From Desulfofundulus thermosubterraneus DSM 16057 (GTDB lineage Bacteria; Bacillota; Desulfotomaculia; Desulfotomaculales; Desulfovirgulaceae), in the NCBI RefSeq assembly GCF_900142025.1, contig NZ_FQZM01000021.1:1-63913 (forward strand): DNA of 63,913 bases. Direction: 5' to 3'. Below, piece after piece: positions 49,722-58,419 of this stretch. A program made the translations under genes and the position numbers. Under the pieces are notes generated by a model. That model ran no database searches and was not told the DNA's origin. It saw nothing but the letters and a program-made list of their open reading frames with translations. Within the stretch, counting starts at the first letter, position 1. Each line of letters opens with the position of its first letter.

Positions 49722-50603
49722 TTAAAAATCCTCGATGCCTCTCAGGATGTTCCAGAGCATCCACGCCCCGAAGCCGAACACCAGGAGGCAGCCGAAGATG
49801 ACCGTCCTCCCCGTGCTGGTGCTGACCAGAGTGCCGAAAAGGTCCGGGGCGATGAAGGCCATGATCGCGACGTAAGCGACGGGAACGAGCGCGACCATGA
49901 CCGCCGTGGTCTTCGCACCCCGCACGTACTGGTCCACCTGGAAGCGGGCGTTCATGCCCTCCCGGAGGTTGGCCACCACGGACTTGAGCAGCCCGAGCGC
50001 GTCGGGGCCGCCCACGCGGGTGTACAGCTCTATAGCGTCGCGGAGTTCTTCCGACTCAAGGCAGGGGATGCGCCGGGCCATACCCTCGAACGCCTTCACC
50101 GGAAATTCCCCGTTTTTTATTTCCTCCGCCACCCGGATGAACTCCGATTTCACCGGCTCGGGCGACGTGCGGCCCGCTTCGGCCAGGGCCGCTTCCAGCG
50201 TCATCCCGGCCGAAAGCCCCGCGAGCAGTACGTCCACGCCGAACTCCAGGGCGGACCTGAAATCCTTCACCCTCTTGTTCGCGGCCAGCTTCGCGGCAAG
50301 TCTCGGGACAAAGAGGAAACAAAGTGCCGCAAGTGCGACCGCAACCAGAACGTCCACCAGGAGCGCCGACAGGCCGAAGGCCGCCGCCGCGCTCAAAACC
50401 CCGAACGTCAGTGCCTGTTCGAACGTCAGCGGGCACAGTTCAGACAGCCCCCAGAAGCCGGCCAGGTCGGAGGCGAGTTTCTGCCCACCTTTCCCGGGCG
50501 GTTCCACGCGCTCCAGGATGGGGTTCCTCTGGAGGTACCCCATCAGGGCAAAGGCGGCGGCCAGGACGGAGATAAATACGGCGATACCGACGACCGTCAG
50601 CAT
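49722..50603 (-). CDS. tadB: TadB, type II secretion F-like platform protein
   Basis: 293 aa. Two N-terminal helices, a T2SSF domain (DFRSALEFGVDVLLAGLSAG, MTLEAALAEAGRT, RVGGPDALGLLKSVVANLRE) and C-terminal helices. Its start overlaps the end of the TadA/CpaF gene by 7 bp, which implies coupled translation. Works with TadC in the platform. Confidence 0.9.
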   Translation of the reverse strand: MLTVVGIAVFISVLAAAFALMGYLQRNPILERVEPPGKGGQKLASDLAGFWGLSELCPLTFEQALTFGVLSAAAAFGLSALLVDVLVAVALAALCFLFVPRLAAKLAANKRVKDFRSALEFGVDVLLAGLSAGMTLEAALAEAGRTSPEPVKSEFIRVAEEIKNGEFPVKAFEGMARRIPCLESEELRDAIELYTRVGGPDALGLLKSVVANLREGMNARFQVDQYVRGAKTTAVMVALVPVAYVAIMAFIAPDLFGTLVSTSTGRTVIFGCLLVFGFGAWMLWNILRGIEDF

Positions 50604-51934
50604 TCAAAAAACCCCCTCAGTTCGCTTATTTCCTCCGGGGTCAAAAACAGGGAGAGCTTGCGCTTCTTCAAAAATTCCGGTACCTCCCCGGTGGGCCTGA
50701 GCTCACCCACGGGTTTGCCGTCGTCCCCGAAACCTTCGATCTGGAACGTGAACAGGGGCACCACTTCGGGCAGTTCGTCGTGCCCCCGGCGGCGGATCTC
50801 CCCGATGTCCAGAACCCGCCGGTAGCCGTTGATCTGCCCCAGGAAGATGACCACTTCAGCGGAGGCCACCTTCCCGATGCGTGCGGCGAGCTGCCCGTAG
50901 GCGCCGCCGGGGAAAGAAGCCAGGAGGTCCGAGAGCCGCAGGGGCACCTCTTCTATGCCCTCCACGTGCACCGAAGACATGGAGCCCGGGTGGCCGATGT
51001 TCATGGCCTGCAGCGTATAGTAGGTGGTTATCGGGCAGCGGCACTCCGAGCAGAGTATCCTGGTCGGCTTCATCCGCATGCACTTTTCGAAGATCAGGGA
51101 GAGGGGGATCTCACCCGTCCCCTCCACCCCGGCCCGGCGGGGCTCAAATACCCGCACCCGCGGCGTCGGGAGGTCGGGCCGTTCGGGGTCCGGGAGGCCC
51201 ACCTTCGACTCGGCGGGGTCCTCCACGAAGATCAGGTTCTCGTCCGACTCCACGCAGAGCATCAGCGCGTTGAGGAGGGTGTTCTTCCCGGATCCCATCC
51301 CCCCGGCGGTGAATATGTTCAGCCGGGCCTTGACCATGAGTTCAAACATCCTGACCAGATGGAACGGGAAGGATTCCTTTTCCGCCAGCTCTTCCAGCGT
51401 GAAGAGCCGCGAAAACTTCCGGATGGTCACCGTGGTGCCGCGCACGGCCACGGGAGGAAGCACGGCCACCACCCGAGAACCGTCCGGCAAACGGAAGTCC
51501 TCTATGCACCGCGACTCGTCGAGCTTGCGCCCGACGGAGGCCGCCATGCGGACGGCGAAGCGCCGCAGGTGCTCCTCGGACAGGAAGGTTTTGGGCCAGT
51601 CATATATCCGCCCATTCTTTTCGTAGAAGATCTGGTCGTAGCGGTTGATCCAGATGTCCGTCACCGCCGGGTCTTCGATCAGCTCCGATACCGGCCCCCA
51701 GCCGTAGATGTCTTTGTACAGTTCGTCTACAATAACGAGCGGCAGGTTTTTCGCCGCCACGATGCCACGTATGAGCCGCCGGGCTTTATCCTTATCCCGC
51801 AGGGCGTCCGGGTCCGTCCTCCAGGCTTCCCGGAAGAAGTCTTCACGGAGTGCGTCGAGAAGCTCTTCTTTTTCGGCCCCGGGCGCCCTCTTCTCATCCG
51901 AAACCCCTTTGAGTTTTTCGAGGTAAAGAGACAT
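50597..51934 (-). CDS. tadA: TadA/CpaF secretion ATPase with altered Walker A
   Basis: 445 aa. The N-terminal domain has EDPAVTDIWINRYDQIFYEK and RFAVRMAASVGRKLDESRCI; the VirB11/CpaF ATPase core has FTAGGMGSGKNTLLNALMLC, LIFVEDPAES (Walker B area), QAMNIGHPGSMSSVHVEG. The P-loop ends G-K-N-T where family members have G-K-T/S-T, and the usual GEVRGPEA box reads SECRCPIT. Either it is a divergent but working motor or its ATPase is impaired. It powers assembly and secretion of Flp pilins. Confidence 0.9.
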   Translation of the reverse strand: MSLYLEKLKGVSDEKRAPGAEKEELLDALREDFFREAWRTDPDALRDKDKARRLIRGIVAAKNLPLVIVDELYKDIYGWGPVSELIEDPAVTDIWINRYDQIFYEKNGRIYDWPKTFLSEEHLRRFAVRMAASVGRKLDESRCIEDFRLPDGSRVVAVLPPVAVRGTTVTIRKFSRLFTLEELAEKESFPFHLVRMFELMVKARLNIFTAGGMGSGKNTLLNALMLCVESDENLIFVEDPAESKVGLPDPERPDLPTPRVRVFEPRRAGVEGTGEIPLSLIFEKCMRMKPTRILCSECRCPITTYYTLQAMNIGHPGSMSSVHVEGIEEVPLRLSDLLASFPGGAYGQLAARIGKVASAEVVIFLGQINGYRRVLDIGEIRRRGHDELPEVVPLFTFQIEGFGDDGKPVGELRPTGEVPEFLKKRKLSLFLTPEEISELRGFFEC

Positions 51935-51936
51935 TG

Positions 51937-53208
51937 CTATTTCCCGTCCCTTCCAAGTTTTGCTTTAAGCTTTGCCAGCAGATTCCGGCGCTCCTGCGTG
52001 TGAATGGCGATGTCCGCTCCGAGTATGTTGCGGCACAAATTCCCGATCCCTCTGATAAAAGGGGTACCGGCTTCAAAGCACGCTAAAGGAGCGCCTCTGA
52101 ACTTGTACTTTTCCACCTTCGGATCCAGGGGCAGTTCACCTTTGAGGGGGAGCATCCCGCCGGCGTCGCGCCCGAATAAATTGAACAGGTCGCGCACGCC
52201 GTACCAGGTGCGGTGCACGCAGTTGATCACCAGCGACACCTTGGCCGGGTCACCCACAAGATACTTGACTTCGCTCTTATAGGAGTTCGCCAGGAGGCGC
52301 ACCGTGTCCGGGTCGAAATCGCTCACCAGGAGCACGTCGCTGGCCGACGACAGGGCGACCACCGCAGGGTCCCTCCTGTCCAGGGCAACGCCCATGTCCA
52401 CCACGACAAAGTAGAAGAACCTTTTTGCCACGGAGAATATCTTCTCCGCCAGTTCGGCTGTAAACCCTTCCCGCTCGGCGGGGGTCGCGGGAGGTGCCAG
52501 GTACCAGACGTTGCCCCCGCCGTGGTAATTCATGCAGGCCTCAACGTCCTGCCAGCCCGCCGGTATTGCCAAATCGCTCCAGAGCGCCACGGTCTTCGGT
52601 TTACCCGCCGGGCACCAGGTGTAGACCCCCGTGGAGCCGTCGCTGTTGAAGTCTAAAAGCGCAACCCGGCACGGGGAACCATTTTCCTCGTGCTGTCTCG
52701 CCCACATACCCAGGTAGGCCGCAATGTTTGACGAGACCGTTGTCTTGCCCACGCCGCCCTTGCTGCTGTATACCGCGATCACCTTCGAGGGCACCACCCG
52801 CACCCGGCCGTTCCCGGAAAATTCCGGGGGCGAGATGTCCTGCTCCTCGAACGTGAAGCGCGTGGGGGTCAGCCGCTTCAGGGCAGACGAGACGTCCCGC
52901 ACGGCCCTGCGCGGCTCGCCGGGTACGGTCAGGACGTGCACCCGCGCGTATTCCGCCCAGGTCTCCGCGCTGACCGGCCCGGCACTGAACACCTTCATGT
53001 TCGGGCGGAGGCCCGCCAGGTCTACAACCGCCGCGGACCACTCAGGAGAGGAGAGCACCAGCACGGCGTCGGGGCGCACCCTGTCGACCAGTATGTAGAG
53101 GTCCTGCGGGGAAGCCGCTTCCCCGGTGACCTCGATTCCCTGCTTCTCCGCTTCCTCGCGGCACTCGCGGACGAATTCCGGAGGACCGCCTATAAACAGT
53201 CCCGGCAC
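51937..53208 (-). CDS. TadZ/CpaE-like ParA/MinD ATPase, copy 1 (canonical P-loop)
   Basis: 423 aa from a GTG with GGAAGGGGGAAGG before it. An atypical receiver-like N-terminal region spans 1-130 (VPGLFIGGPPEFVRECREEA). The MinD domain has IAVYSSKGGVGKTTVSSNIA, the deviant Walker A with both lysines, then VALLDFNSDGSTGVYTW, FVVVDMGVALDRRD and DVLLVSDFDPDTVRLL. TadZ/CpaE marks the cell site of pilus assembly. Its GTG starts just after the CpaB stop. Confidence 0.85.
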   Translation of the reverse strand: MPGLFIGGPPEFVRECREEAEKQGIEVTGEAASPQDLYILVDRVRPDAVLVLSSPEWSAAVVDLAGLRPNMKVFSAGPVSAETWAEYARVHVLTVPGEPRRAVRDVSSALKRLTPTRFTFEEQDISPPEFSGNGRVRVVPSKVIAVYSSKGGVGKTTVSSNIAAYLGMWARQHEENGSPCRVALLDFNSDGSTGVYTWCPAGKPKTVALWSDLAIPAGWQDVEACMNYHGGGNVWYLAPPATPAEREGFTAELAEKIFSVAKRFFYFVVVDMGVALDRRDPAVVALSSASDVLLVSDFDPDTVRLLANSYKSEVKYLVGDPAKVSLVINCVHRTWYGVRDLFNLFGRDAGGMLPLKGELPLDPKVEKYKFRGAPLACFEAGTPFIRGIGNLCRNILGADIAIHTQERRNLLAKLKAKLGRDGK

Positions 53209-53209
53209 G

Positions 53210-54022
53210 TTACCTTCCCCCTTCCGATGATCCAGGAGTATTTCCGCCAGTCTTACTTGCCGCCGGATTTTCGGGTACAGCACTGGGTGCGGCGTTATTT
53301 CCGCCCACTCCGGGTTTTACCGCCGCGTCCGTACCAGAAGTCGTTCCACCCGCACCAGTCCCTGTTGCTGTCGAAGCCCCTTCTTTACTCGATGTCCCAA
53401 CAGGCTTCAGGACAAATACCAGCTTCGCCTGGTCGCCGAACAAATAGGGCAGGATGCGCGACAGCTCATCCTGCTTCAGGGCTATCACCACGCCCTGCGT
53501 CTGCTGCTGCCCGTCCCTGGTAGTCACGGTACCCGCCTGCAGTACCTGGATGTCCTGGGCCAGCTTCTCGGGAGGGACATTATCCTTGGCACGGGCGTAT
53601 ATGTCCACCCTATCCCCCGGCTGGAGCACCCCGGCGACTGTAGTGTAGAGTGAGTTCGGTACTGCTACCGCCAGGAAGTCCCCGCCCAGGGTCGAGAGCC
53701 TGCCCGCGGCCCCCGCCGCCTGGGGCGGCACGAACAGGGATTTCCGCAAAATAGTCCCCGCCGGGACGTAACCCTTCGCCACCATGCCCGCCACCTCGCT
53801 CGCACTCCTGACGGCGTCCGGGTACAGGACTTCCTTCGGCACGTCGACCGCCACCAGGGAACCGGCTTCCACCACCTGACCGGCATCGATATCCCTGGCT
53901 ACTGCCATAACCCTGACCGTGCCTACGTAAGACCTGACGGTGTAAACGGTCAGCACACCGGCCAGGACAGCCAGGGCCACCGAGATTACTATCCACGCCC
54001 GGTAATTTTTAACGAAGTCCAT
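53210..54022 (-). CDS. CpaB/RcpC-like SAF-domain protein
   Basis: 270 aa. An N-terminal membrane helix (WIVISVALAVLAGVLTVYTV), then a SAF/CpaB region (AVARDIDAGQVVEAGSLVAV, GYVPAGTILRKSLF), a second domain (LQPGDRVDIYARAKDNVPPE) and a Gly/Ser/Thr/Asn-rich tail from about residue 210. CpaB-type proteins act in the Tad channel and bind the wall. The low-complexity tail of 60 residues would reach into the thick wall. Confidence 0.85.
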   Translation of the reverse strand: MDFVKNYRAWIVISVALAVLAGVLTVYTVRSYVGTVRVMAVARDIDAGQVVEAGSLVAVDVPKEVLYPDAVRSASEVAGMVAKGYVPAGTILRKSLFVPPQAAGAAGRLSTLGGDFLAVAVPNSLYTTVAGVLQPGDRVDIYARAKDNVPPEKLAQDIQVLQAGTVTTRDGQQQTQGVVIALKQDELSRILPYLFGDQAKLVFVLKPVGTSSKEGASTATGTGAGGTTSGTDAAVKPGVGGNNAAPSAVPENPAASKTGGNTPGSSEGGR

Positions 54023-54027
54023 TCAGA

Positions 54028-55212
54028 CTAACGCCCCCTTTCAAGAACTTGCAGTACCGCCGCCGCCAGTTCGTTCACTGCCGTGTCCAGCTCCACGCTC
54101 TTCCCCAGGGGGAGCGTCCCGGCGTGCTGGGCGTGGTTCACGGCGGCTTCCTCGTCGAGGCCGCCGGGCACGCCGACGACGTGCTCGAGGCCGAATTCCC
54201 CGGCGTACACCTCCGGGGGATAACCCGCCCCCGGCACGACCCGGTTCACAACAAGCACGTCGCACTTCCAGCCGCCCCGGACCAGGCCCTGTACCTTCCT
54301 GAAGCTGACCGGCGAACCGTCGGTCACGATTACGACGCACGCCGCGCGCTCGTAAGCGGCGTCCACCAGGTCGGGCAGAGACACGTCGGCCACCAGTATA
54401 CCCGCCCGCCGGATTTCCCCGGCGAGTTTCGCCCCGTCGAAATAAGCGTACGTGCCGGTCGATACCGCCTGGAGCGGCGACGGTCCGTAGTAGACGTAGC
54501 CCGTAGGCGAAGGCGATACCTCCAGGTGGAAAGCTCCGTGGTCGACCAGCACCCCGGCCAGGCACGCCGCTACAGTGGTGGCCCCGACGCCATTTTTAAC
54601 ACCGAATACCGCCACCACTCTTTCCACCCCGCCGCACACACTCAAAAACTCCTCGACCGGAGAGGGCCGCACCTGTCCGGTCTCGCGCGGAATTTCGGGC
54701 TGTACGGGAGGTTCGGAGCTGCTTTCCGTTTCCCGCCCGGCTTCCCACAGGGCTTCCTCCTCGACCGGGAGATCGCTCTCCCACAGGGCCGGCTCCGGCA
54801 CCAGGTTCTCCCGGACGGCCCTCTCGGCAGCCCGGACCACGGCGTTCACGCCGATACCTCTCCCGCGCAGGGCTTCCGCCACGACCGCGCCGGTGGCGTC
54901 CACAACCTTCCCGCCCTCCACGAACAGCACGCATTCTCCAGGTACGCCGCATAGCCCGGCCTCGCGCAGGAACGCATCTCCTATTGAGTCGCGGCTGCCT
55001 GCAATTACGATCACCGGTACCCCGAAAGCGGCAACGTCCCTCAATACTCCGAGGGTTTCCTCCACGCGGCTGTCGCCCCGCGGGCGGAGCAGTACAATTG
55101 CGGAGCCCGGCGGAGGAACACTCCCGTTCAGGGAGACACACTCCACACCGGCAGTTCTGGCAACCTGCCGGAACGCCTCTTCGGGAGCGGCAAATACAAG
55201 CCTCTGCAGCAC
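54028..55212 (-). CDS. TadZ/CpaE-like ParA family protein, copy 2 (lysine-less P-loop)
   Basis: 394 aa. The N-terminal domain at 1-130 is degenerate receiver-like. A linker is rich in E and P (140-180). The ParA-type domain begins VVAVFGVKNGVGATTVAACL, in which the P-loop lysine is Ala, as in many CpaE proteins. ILVADVSLPDLVD, VVIVTDGSPVSFRKVQGLV and VLVVNRVVPG follow. It probably does not hydrolyse ATP well and could act as partner of the canonical copy. Five bases separate it from CpaB. Confidence 0.8.
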   Translation of the reverse strand: MLQRLVFAAPEEAFRQVARTAGVECVSLNGSVPPPGSAIVLLRPRGDSRVEETLGVLRDVAAFGVPVIVIAGSRDSIGDAFLREAGLCGVPGECVLFVEGGKVVDATGAVVAEALRGRGIGVNAVVRAAERAVRENLVPEPALWESDLPVEEEALWEAGRETESSSEPPVQPEIPRETGQVRPSPVEEFLSVCGGVERVVAVFGVKNGVGATTVAACLAGVLVDHGAFHLEVSPSPTGYVYYGPSPLQAVSTGTYAYFDGAKLAGEIRRAGILVADVSLPDLVDAAYERAACVVIVTDGSPVSFRKVQGLVRGGWKCDVLVVNRVVPGAGYPPEVYAGEFGLEHVVGVPGGLDEEAAVNHAQHAGTLPLGKSVELDTAVNELAAAVLQVLERGR

Positions 55213-55215
55213 CAG

Positions 55216-55913
55216 CTACCATCCCCTTTCAGAAACAAAAAATCTCGCACCGGGGCGCGCCAGGACGAAACCCTGGACGCCGACATCCCATCCTTTTCGG
55301 GTCACCCACTCCAGATCTTCCTGTTCCTCCAGCCCCTCCAGTATGGGGTACACACCGTTCTCCGCCAGCGCTTCCACCAGACCCGTCAGGAGTTTCTGCC
55401 TGTACCGGTCGCGGGAGACGTCATCGACCAGAACCCTGTCCAACTTCACGAAGTCCAGCTTCACGGAGAGTACGATGTCCAGATTTGCCCCCTTCGTACC
55501 GAAATCGTCCAGGGCCACGTAGAAACCCAGACTGACCCACTCTTCCAGTGCACGCCTGAAGCTGTCGGGTTCGTAAAGGTTCTGTTCCGACACCTCCACG
55601 CACACCCGGGTCGGAGAAACGCCCTTCCCTTTGACCACCCGCCCGGCCCTCACGGCAAAGGAAGCATCCGTGAACGCCTCCGGCGTGAGGTTGAAGAATA
55701 ACGTGTCGGGTGAACGCAGGAGCACTTCCTCGACGGCCCTCTCCAGCACCCTCAGCTCCCACATCGGGATCGCCCCGACGCGCCTGGCTTCGCGTAAAAG
55801 TCGTGGGGCGTCCACCCGGCAGGGTGGCGGAGCAGTGCCTCGTACCCGAGCACCCGGGATAGGTCGTGCAGGTAAAAGATGGGCTGATAGTGAAGGTAAA
55901 AACCACTCAGCAC
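55216..55913 (-). pseudogene. EAL-domain c-di-GMP phosphodiesterase, frameshifted
   Basis: GTG start with GAAGGAGG upstream, inside the end of the preceding gene. Frame one gives LSGFYLHYQPIFYLHDLSRV then LGYEALLRHPAGWTPHDF (the E-A-L motif as EALLR) and soon stops. After a shift near 55796, in CACGACTTTTACGC, the protein continues LLREARRVGAIPMWELRVLE, FFNLTPEAF, VEVSEQNLY, LDDFGTKGANLDI, DFVKLDR and LEGLEEQEDLEWV. All catalytic elements of an EAL domain exist but are split between two frames. Placement inside the tad operon suggests it once tied pilus output to c-di-GMP. Confidence 0.8.
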
Positions 55914-57679
55914 AGCTCAACCTCCTTCTTCCGGCACGCCCTGTCCAGCATGGCCAGGAGTGCCGGCCTGATCAGGCTCTTCTTTTTCAAAACGGGGGGA
56001 CTGTACACACCCCCCTCAAGGGCTTCGTTCTCCGCGCGGACCACCGCCGGGTCTTCGGGTACCTCGAAGAACTGCCCGTCGACACCCAATAACCTCGCGG
56101 CGTCGCGGGGCGAAATGCCGCCCCTCACCCCGACGCGGTTTATGACCGCCGCGACTTTTTCCCCGCCTACATCGACCAAGCCCCTGCCCCGGAACCGGGC
56201 CACTGCCGTGAGCGCCGAACGCATGGGCGTCGAGACGAGGAACACCCGGTCGCACGATTTGAGTGCCGCCACCACGGCTGGAGACGCTATCCTGGCCCCG
56301 AAGTCCAGCACTACGGCGTCGTATTCCGCGGCAAGCCCGGCCACCAGCATCTCAGCCTGGCGCGGGTCGGGGAACCAGCCGGGATTCCGGATGGGCGCGG
56401 GGACCAGCTTCACCCCGGCAGGACCTTCAGCAGGTAATGCTCCGCTGGCACAACCAATCAGGTCTACCGGCGGGGGATTGTCCTCCGAAAACCCGCACAG
56501 CGCCGTCAGGCCCGCCTTGTCCGTGTCCAGGTCCACGAGACATACCGAAAGACTTCTCTCCGCCAGGAGCACTGCCGTGTTTACGGCCAGGACCGTCTTC
56601 CCCTGATACCCCTGTGCGCCTGAATAAAAGGCGATAACGAACCCCCGCCTGCGGGAAGGAGAAAGGACTGCAGGAGCCGGGAGAGCTTTCTCATCCCTGT
56701 TCTCCAGCCGCACATTCCGGTTGTGGCCGTTTTTCAGAAAACCGGCCGCCAGCGCAAGGCACGCATCGCTACTACACGCGATTGGTACGCCGCTGTCGAC
56801 CAGCGAAAACCACTCACTCAGCCGCCCGGAGCTGAAGACGATCACCGGACAGTGCAGGCTGCCCTGTACGGAAGGCAGGAGTTCGGCGTCCACTACCGCT
56901 ACGTCCGGCGGCACCGAAGAGTTATCTGCAACCCTCCACCCCCTCGCAGCTACCCCGGAAACCAGCTTCTTTGCCCGGTCTCCGACGAGGAGCACATTAA
57001 AAAGCCCCGGCTTTCCGTGATCTCGCCGGGCCGGGACTGCTTCATACCTGCCGGGCATGCTCTCTGCTGGTAATCCGTCAGAAACTGTACCCATCCCACT
57101 ATCCCCGCTGTTGTCCCGGGATTTAACCTGCTCTTTCCCGGAAACCGTTTCCAAAGATGCGCTTTCCGGTTTCCCATCGGTTATCGTCCTGGCAGTGCTG
57201 TCACCCGGCGATATCTTTTTCCGAAATAGCTTCCGCCAGAAGGGAACCTTGTTTTCCGGCTTCCCGGCACCCATCTCAGGGACCTCTCCCCCCGGCTCCA
57301 GGTCTGCCCCGGCCAGTGTGGCCGGGTTCAACACCCGGTTAATTACCGCCTCCGGGCTGACCGGGTCCCACACGATGTCGTAGACCCCCAGGGCAGCGGC
57401 ATCCCGGGCCAGGTCCACCGCTTTTTTATCGTCCCAGCGGCCGGGCAGCAGTATAACGCGCAGGCCGGCCATGCGGAGCTCCTTTACCAGCTCCACCGTG
57501 TCGGCCTGCCCGGGCAGGTGGGGGGAGAGAACCACCACGTCCGCTCCCTTTTCCCGGGCTAGGGACAGGAGGCTCTCGCGGTGGTAGAAGTCTCCGAAAA
57601 CTTCCACCCCCCGGCGGGAAAGCTCGCCGGTTATGCTTTTATCGAGCGCGTCGATACCCGTAGCCAGCAAAATTCGCAA
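55907..57679 (-). CDS. TadZ/CpaE-like ParA family protein, copy 3 (divergent P-loop)
   Basis: 590 aa from a TTG with AAGAAGGTG before it; first gene of the tad operon. Residues 1-125 are receiver-like (RILLATGIDALDKSITGELS, GADVVVLSPHLPGQADTVEL). A second similar region (VAVDAELLPSVQGSLHCPVI in form) lies mid-protein. The ATPase domain begins FVIAFYSGAQGYQGKTVLAV, a P-loop with only the terminal GKT lysine, then VCLVDLDTDKAGLTALCGF. Three different ParA-like proteins in one tad locus is not usual. Confidence 0.8.
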   Translation of the reverse strand: MRILLATGIDALDKSITGELSRRGVEVFGDFYHRESLLSLAREKGADVVVLSPHLPGQADTVELVKELRMAGLRVILLPGRWDDKKAVDLARDAAALGVYDIVWDPVSPEAVINRVLNPATLAGADLEPGGEVPEMGAGKPENKVPFWRKLFRKKISPGDSTARTITDGKPESASLETVSGKEQVKSRDNSGDSGMGTVSDGLPAESMPGRYEAVPARRDHGKPGLFNVLLVGDRAKKLVSGVAARGWRVADNSSVPPDVAVVDAELLPSVQGSLHCPVIVFSSGRLSEWFSLVDSGVPIACSSDACLALAAGFLKNGHNRNVRLENRDEKALPAPAVLSPSRRRGFVIAFYSGAQGYQGKTVLAVNTAVLLAERSLSVCLVDLDTDKAGLTALCGFSEDNPPPVDLIGCASGALPAEGPAGVKLVPAPIRNPGWFPDPRQAEMLVAGLAAEYDAVVLDFGARIASPAVVAALKSCDRVFLVSTPMRSALTAVARFRGRGLVDVGGEKVAAVINRVGVRGGISPRDAARLLGVDGQFFEVPEDPAVVRAENEALEGGVYSPPVLKKKSLIRPALLAMLDRACRKKEVELC

Positions 57680-57855
57680 GGCGAACACCTTCTTTCTTCG
57701 AAAGAACCTGATTGGACTTCCATCAGTTTCCATTACCATATTCCGAATATTCTGGCGACTGTAGCGGGGACGGGGGAGATACCCTTTTTCGCATATACGA
57801 AAAACCGTAATCTAACATAACAGGCAGTATTTACCTTATATATAGGGGTCCAGAG

Positions 57856-58342
57856 ACTTTTTTCACTATGCTATGACATTTCGTATGATGTACCTCTAAG
57901 CCTTGAGCCGCAAGGGCTGAAGGCACTTTTCCACAGGGACTTTTTTCACCTTTTTTCACCAAAAACCGGTGAAAAAAGTACCCCCGAAAAACTCAGTATT
58001 TATGCGGCTTCCCGGGTTTCGACCCGACTTTTTTCACCTTTTTTCACCCGGCCCCTTAGGGGCCTCTATCCCTTGATTCTCAAGGTTTCCGGGGATTTTT
58101 CCGGGACTTTTTTCACCAAAATTGAGTTTTAAAAATCTCTCCCTGAAAGTTCAACTCTCGTTTTTGGTGAAAAAAGTTTTCGCTGGGGCCTCCAGCCCTT
58201 GTCCCGCAAGGCTTTGCGGGTTTTGTTTCGCTGGTGAATTATAGTGAAAAAAGTCACCCCCGATCGCTCAATCCCTTGTGCATCAAGGCTTCCATGGTTT
58301 ACTTTTTTTCACCGGATTTCGGTGAAAAAAGGTGAAAAAAGT
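57856..58342. repeat. Iteron-like array: twelve copies of ACTTTTTTCACC
   Basis: Copies on the plus strand begin at 57856 (ending in TA), 57939, 57951, 58027, 58039, 58106 and 58301 (with one extra T); inverted copies (GGTGAAAAAAGT) begin at 57968, 58166, 58243 (first base A), 58321 and 58331. Two pairs are head-to-tail and directly joined. The region lies between the FtsK gene and the first tad gene and has no coding sequence. The arrangement is like iterons of a replication or partition site, or an array of regulator sites. Confidence 0.85.
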
Positions 58343-58379
58343 TTTCACTATAGTTGGCGAAATCCCTTGAGCCGCAAGG
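57901..58379. repeat. Five copies of the palindrome CCTTGNNNNNCAAGG
   Basis: Found at 57901, 58071, 58197, 58274 and 58365, each exactly 15 bp, mostly extended to CCCTTG...CAAGGCTTCC. The central five bases vary (AGCCG, ATTCT, TCCCG, TGCAT, AGCCG), so the arms are what matters. Spacing is 77-170 bp, and the palindromes alternate with the ACTTTTTTCACC boxes. Confidence 0.85.
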
Positions 58380-58419
58380 CTTCCAGGGTTTTTTCGCGAA
58401 AAAAAAGCGATGCGTTTCA

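Noticed and set aside
50780-52003. 407-codon open frame antisense to the TadA/CpaF ATPase
   Set aside because: It mirrors a well-conserved gene and has His/Arg/Pro-rich composition typical of a shadow frame in GC-rich DNA.
57856-58379. Repeat array considered as a CRISPR array
   Set aside because: Repeats are 12 and 15 bp, occur in both orientations with irregular spacing, spacers are not of uniform length, and no cas genes are seen.
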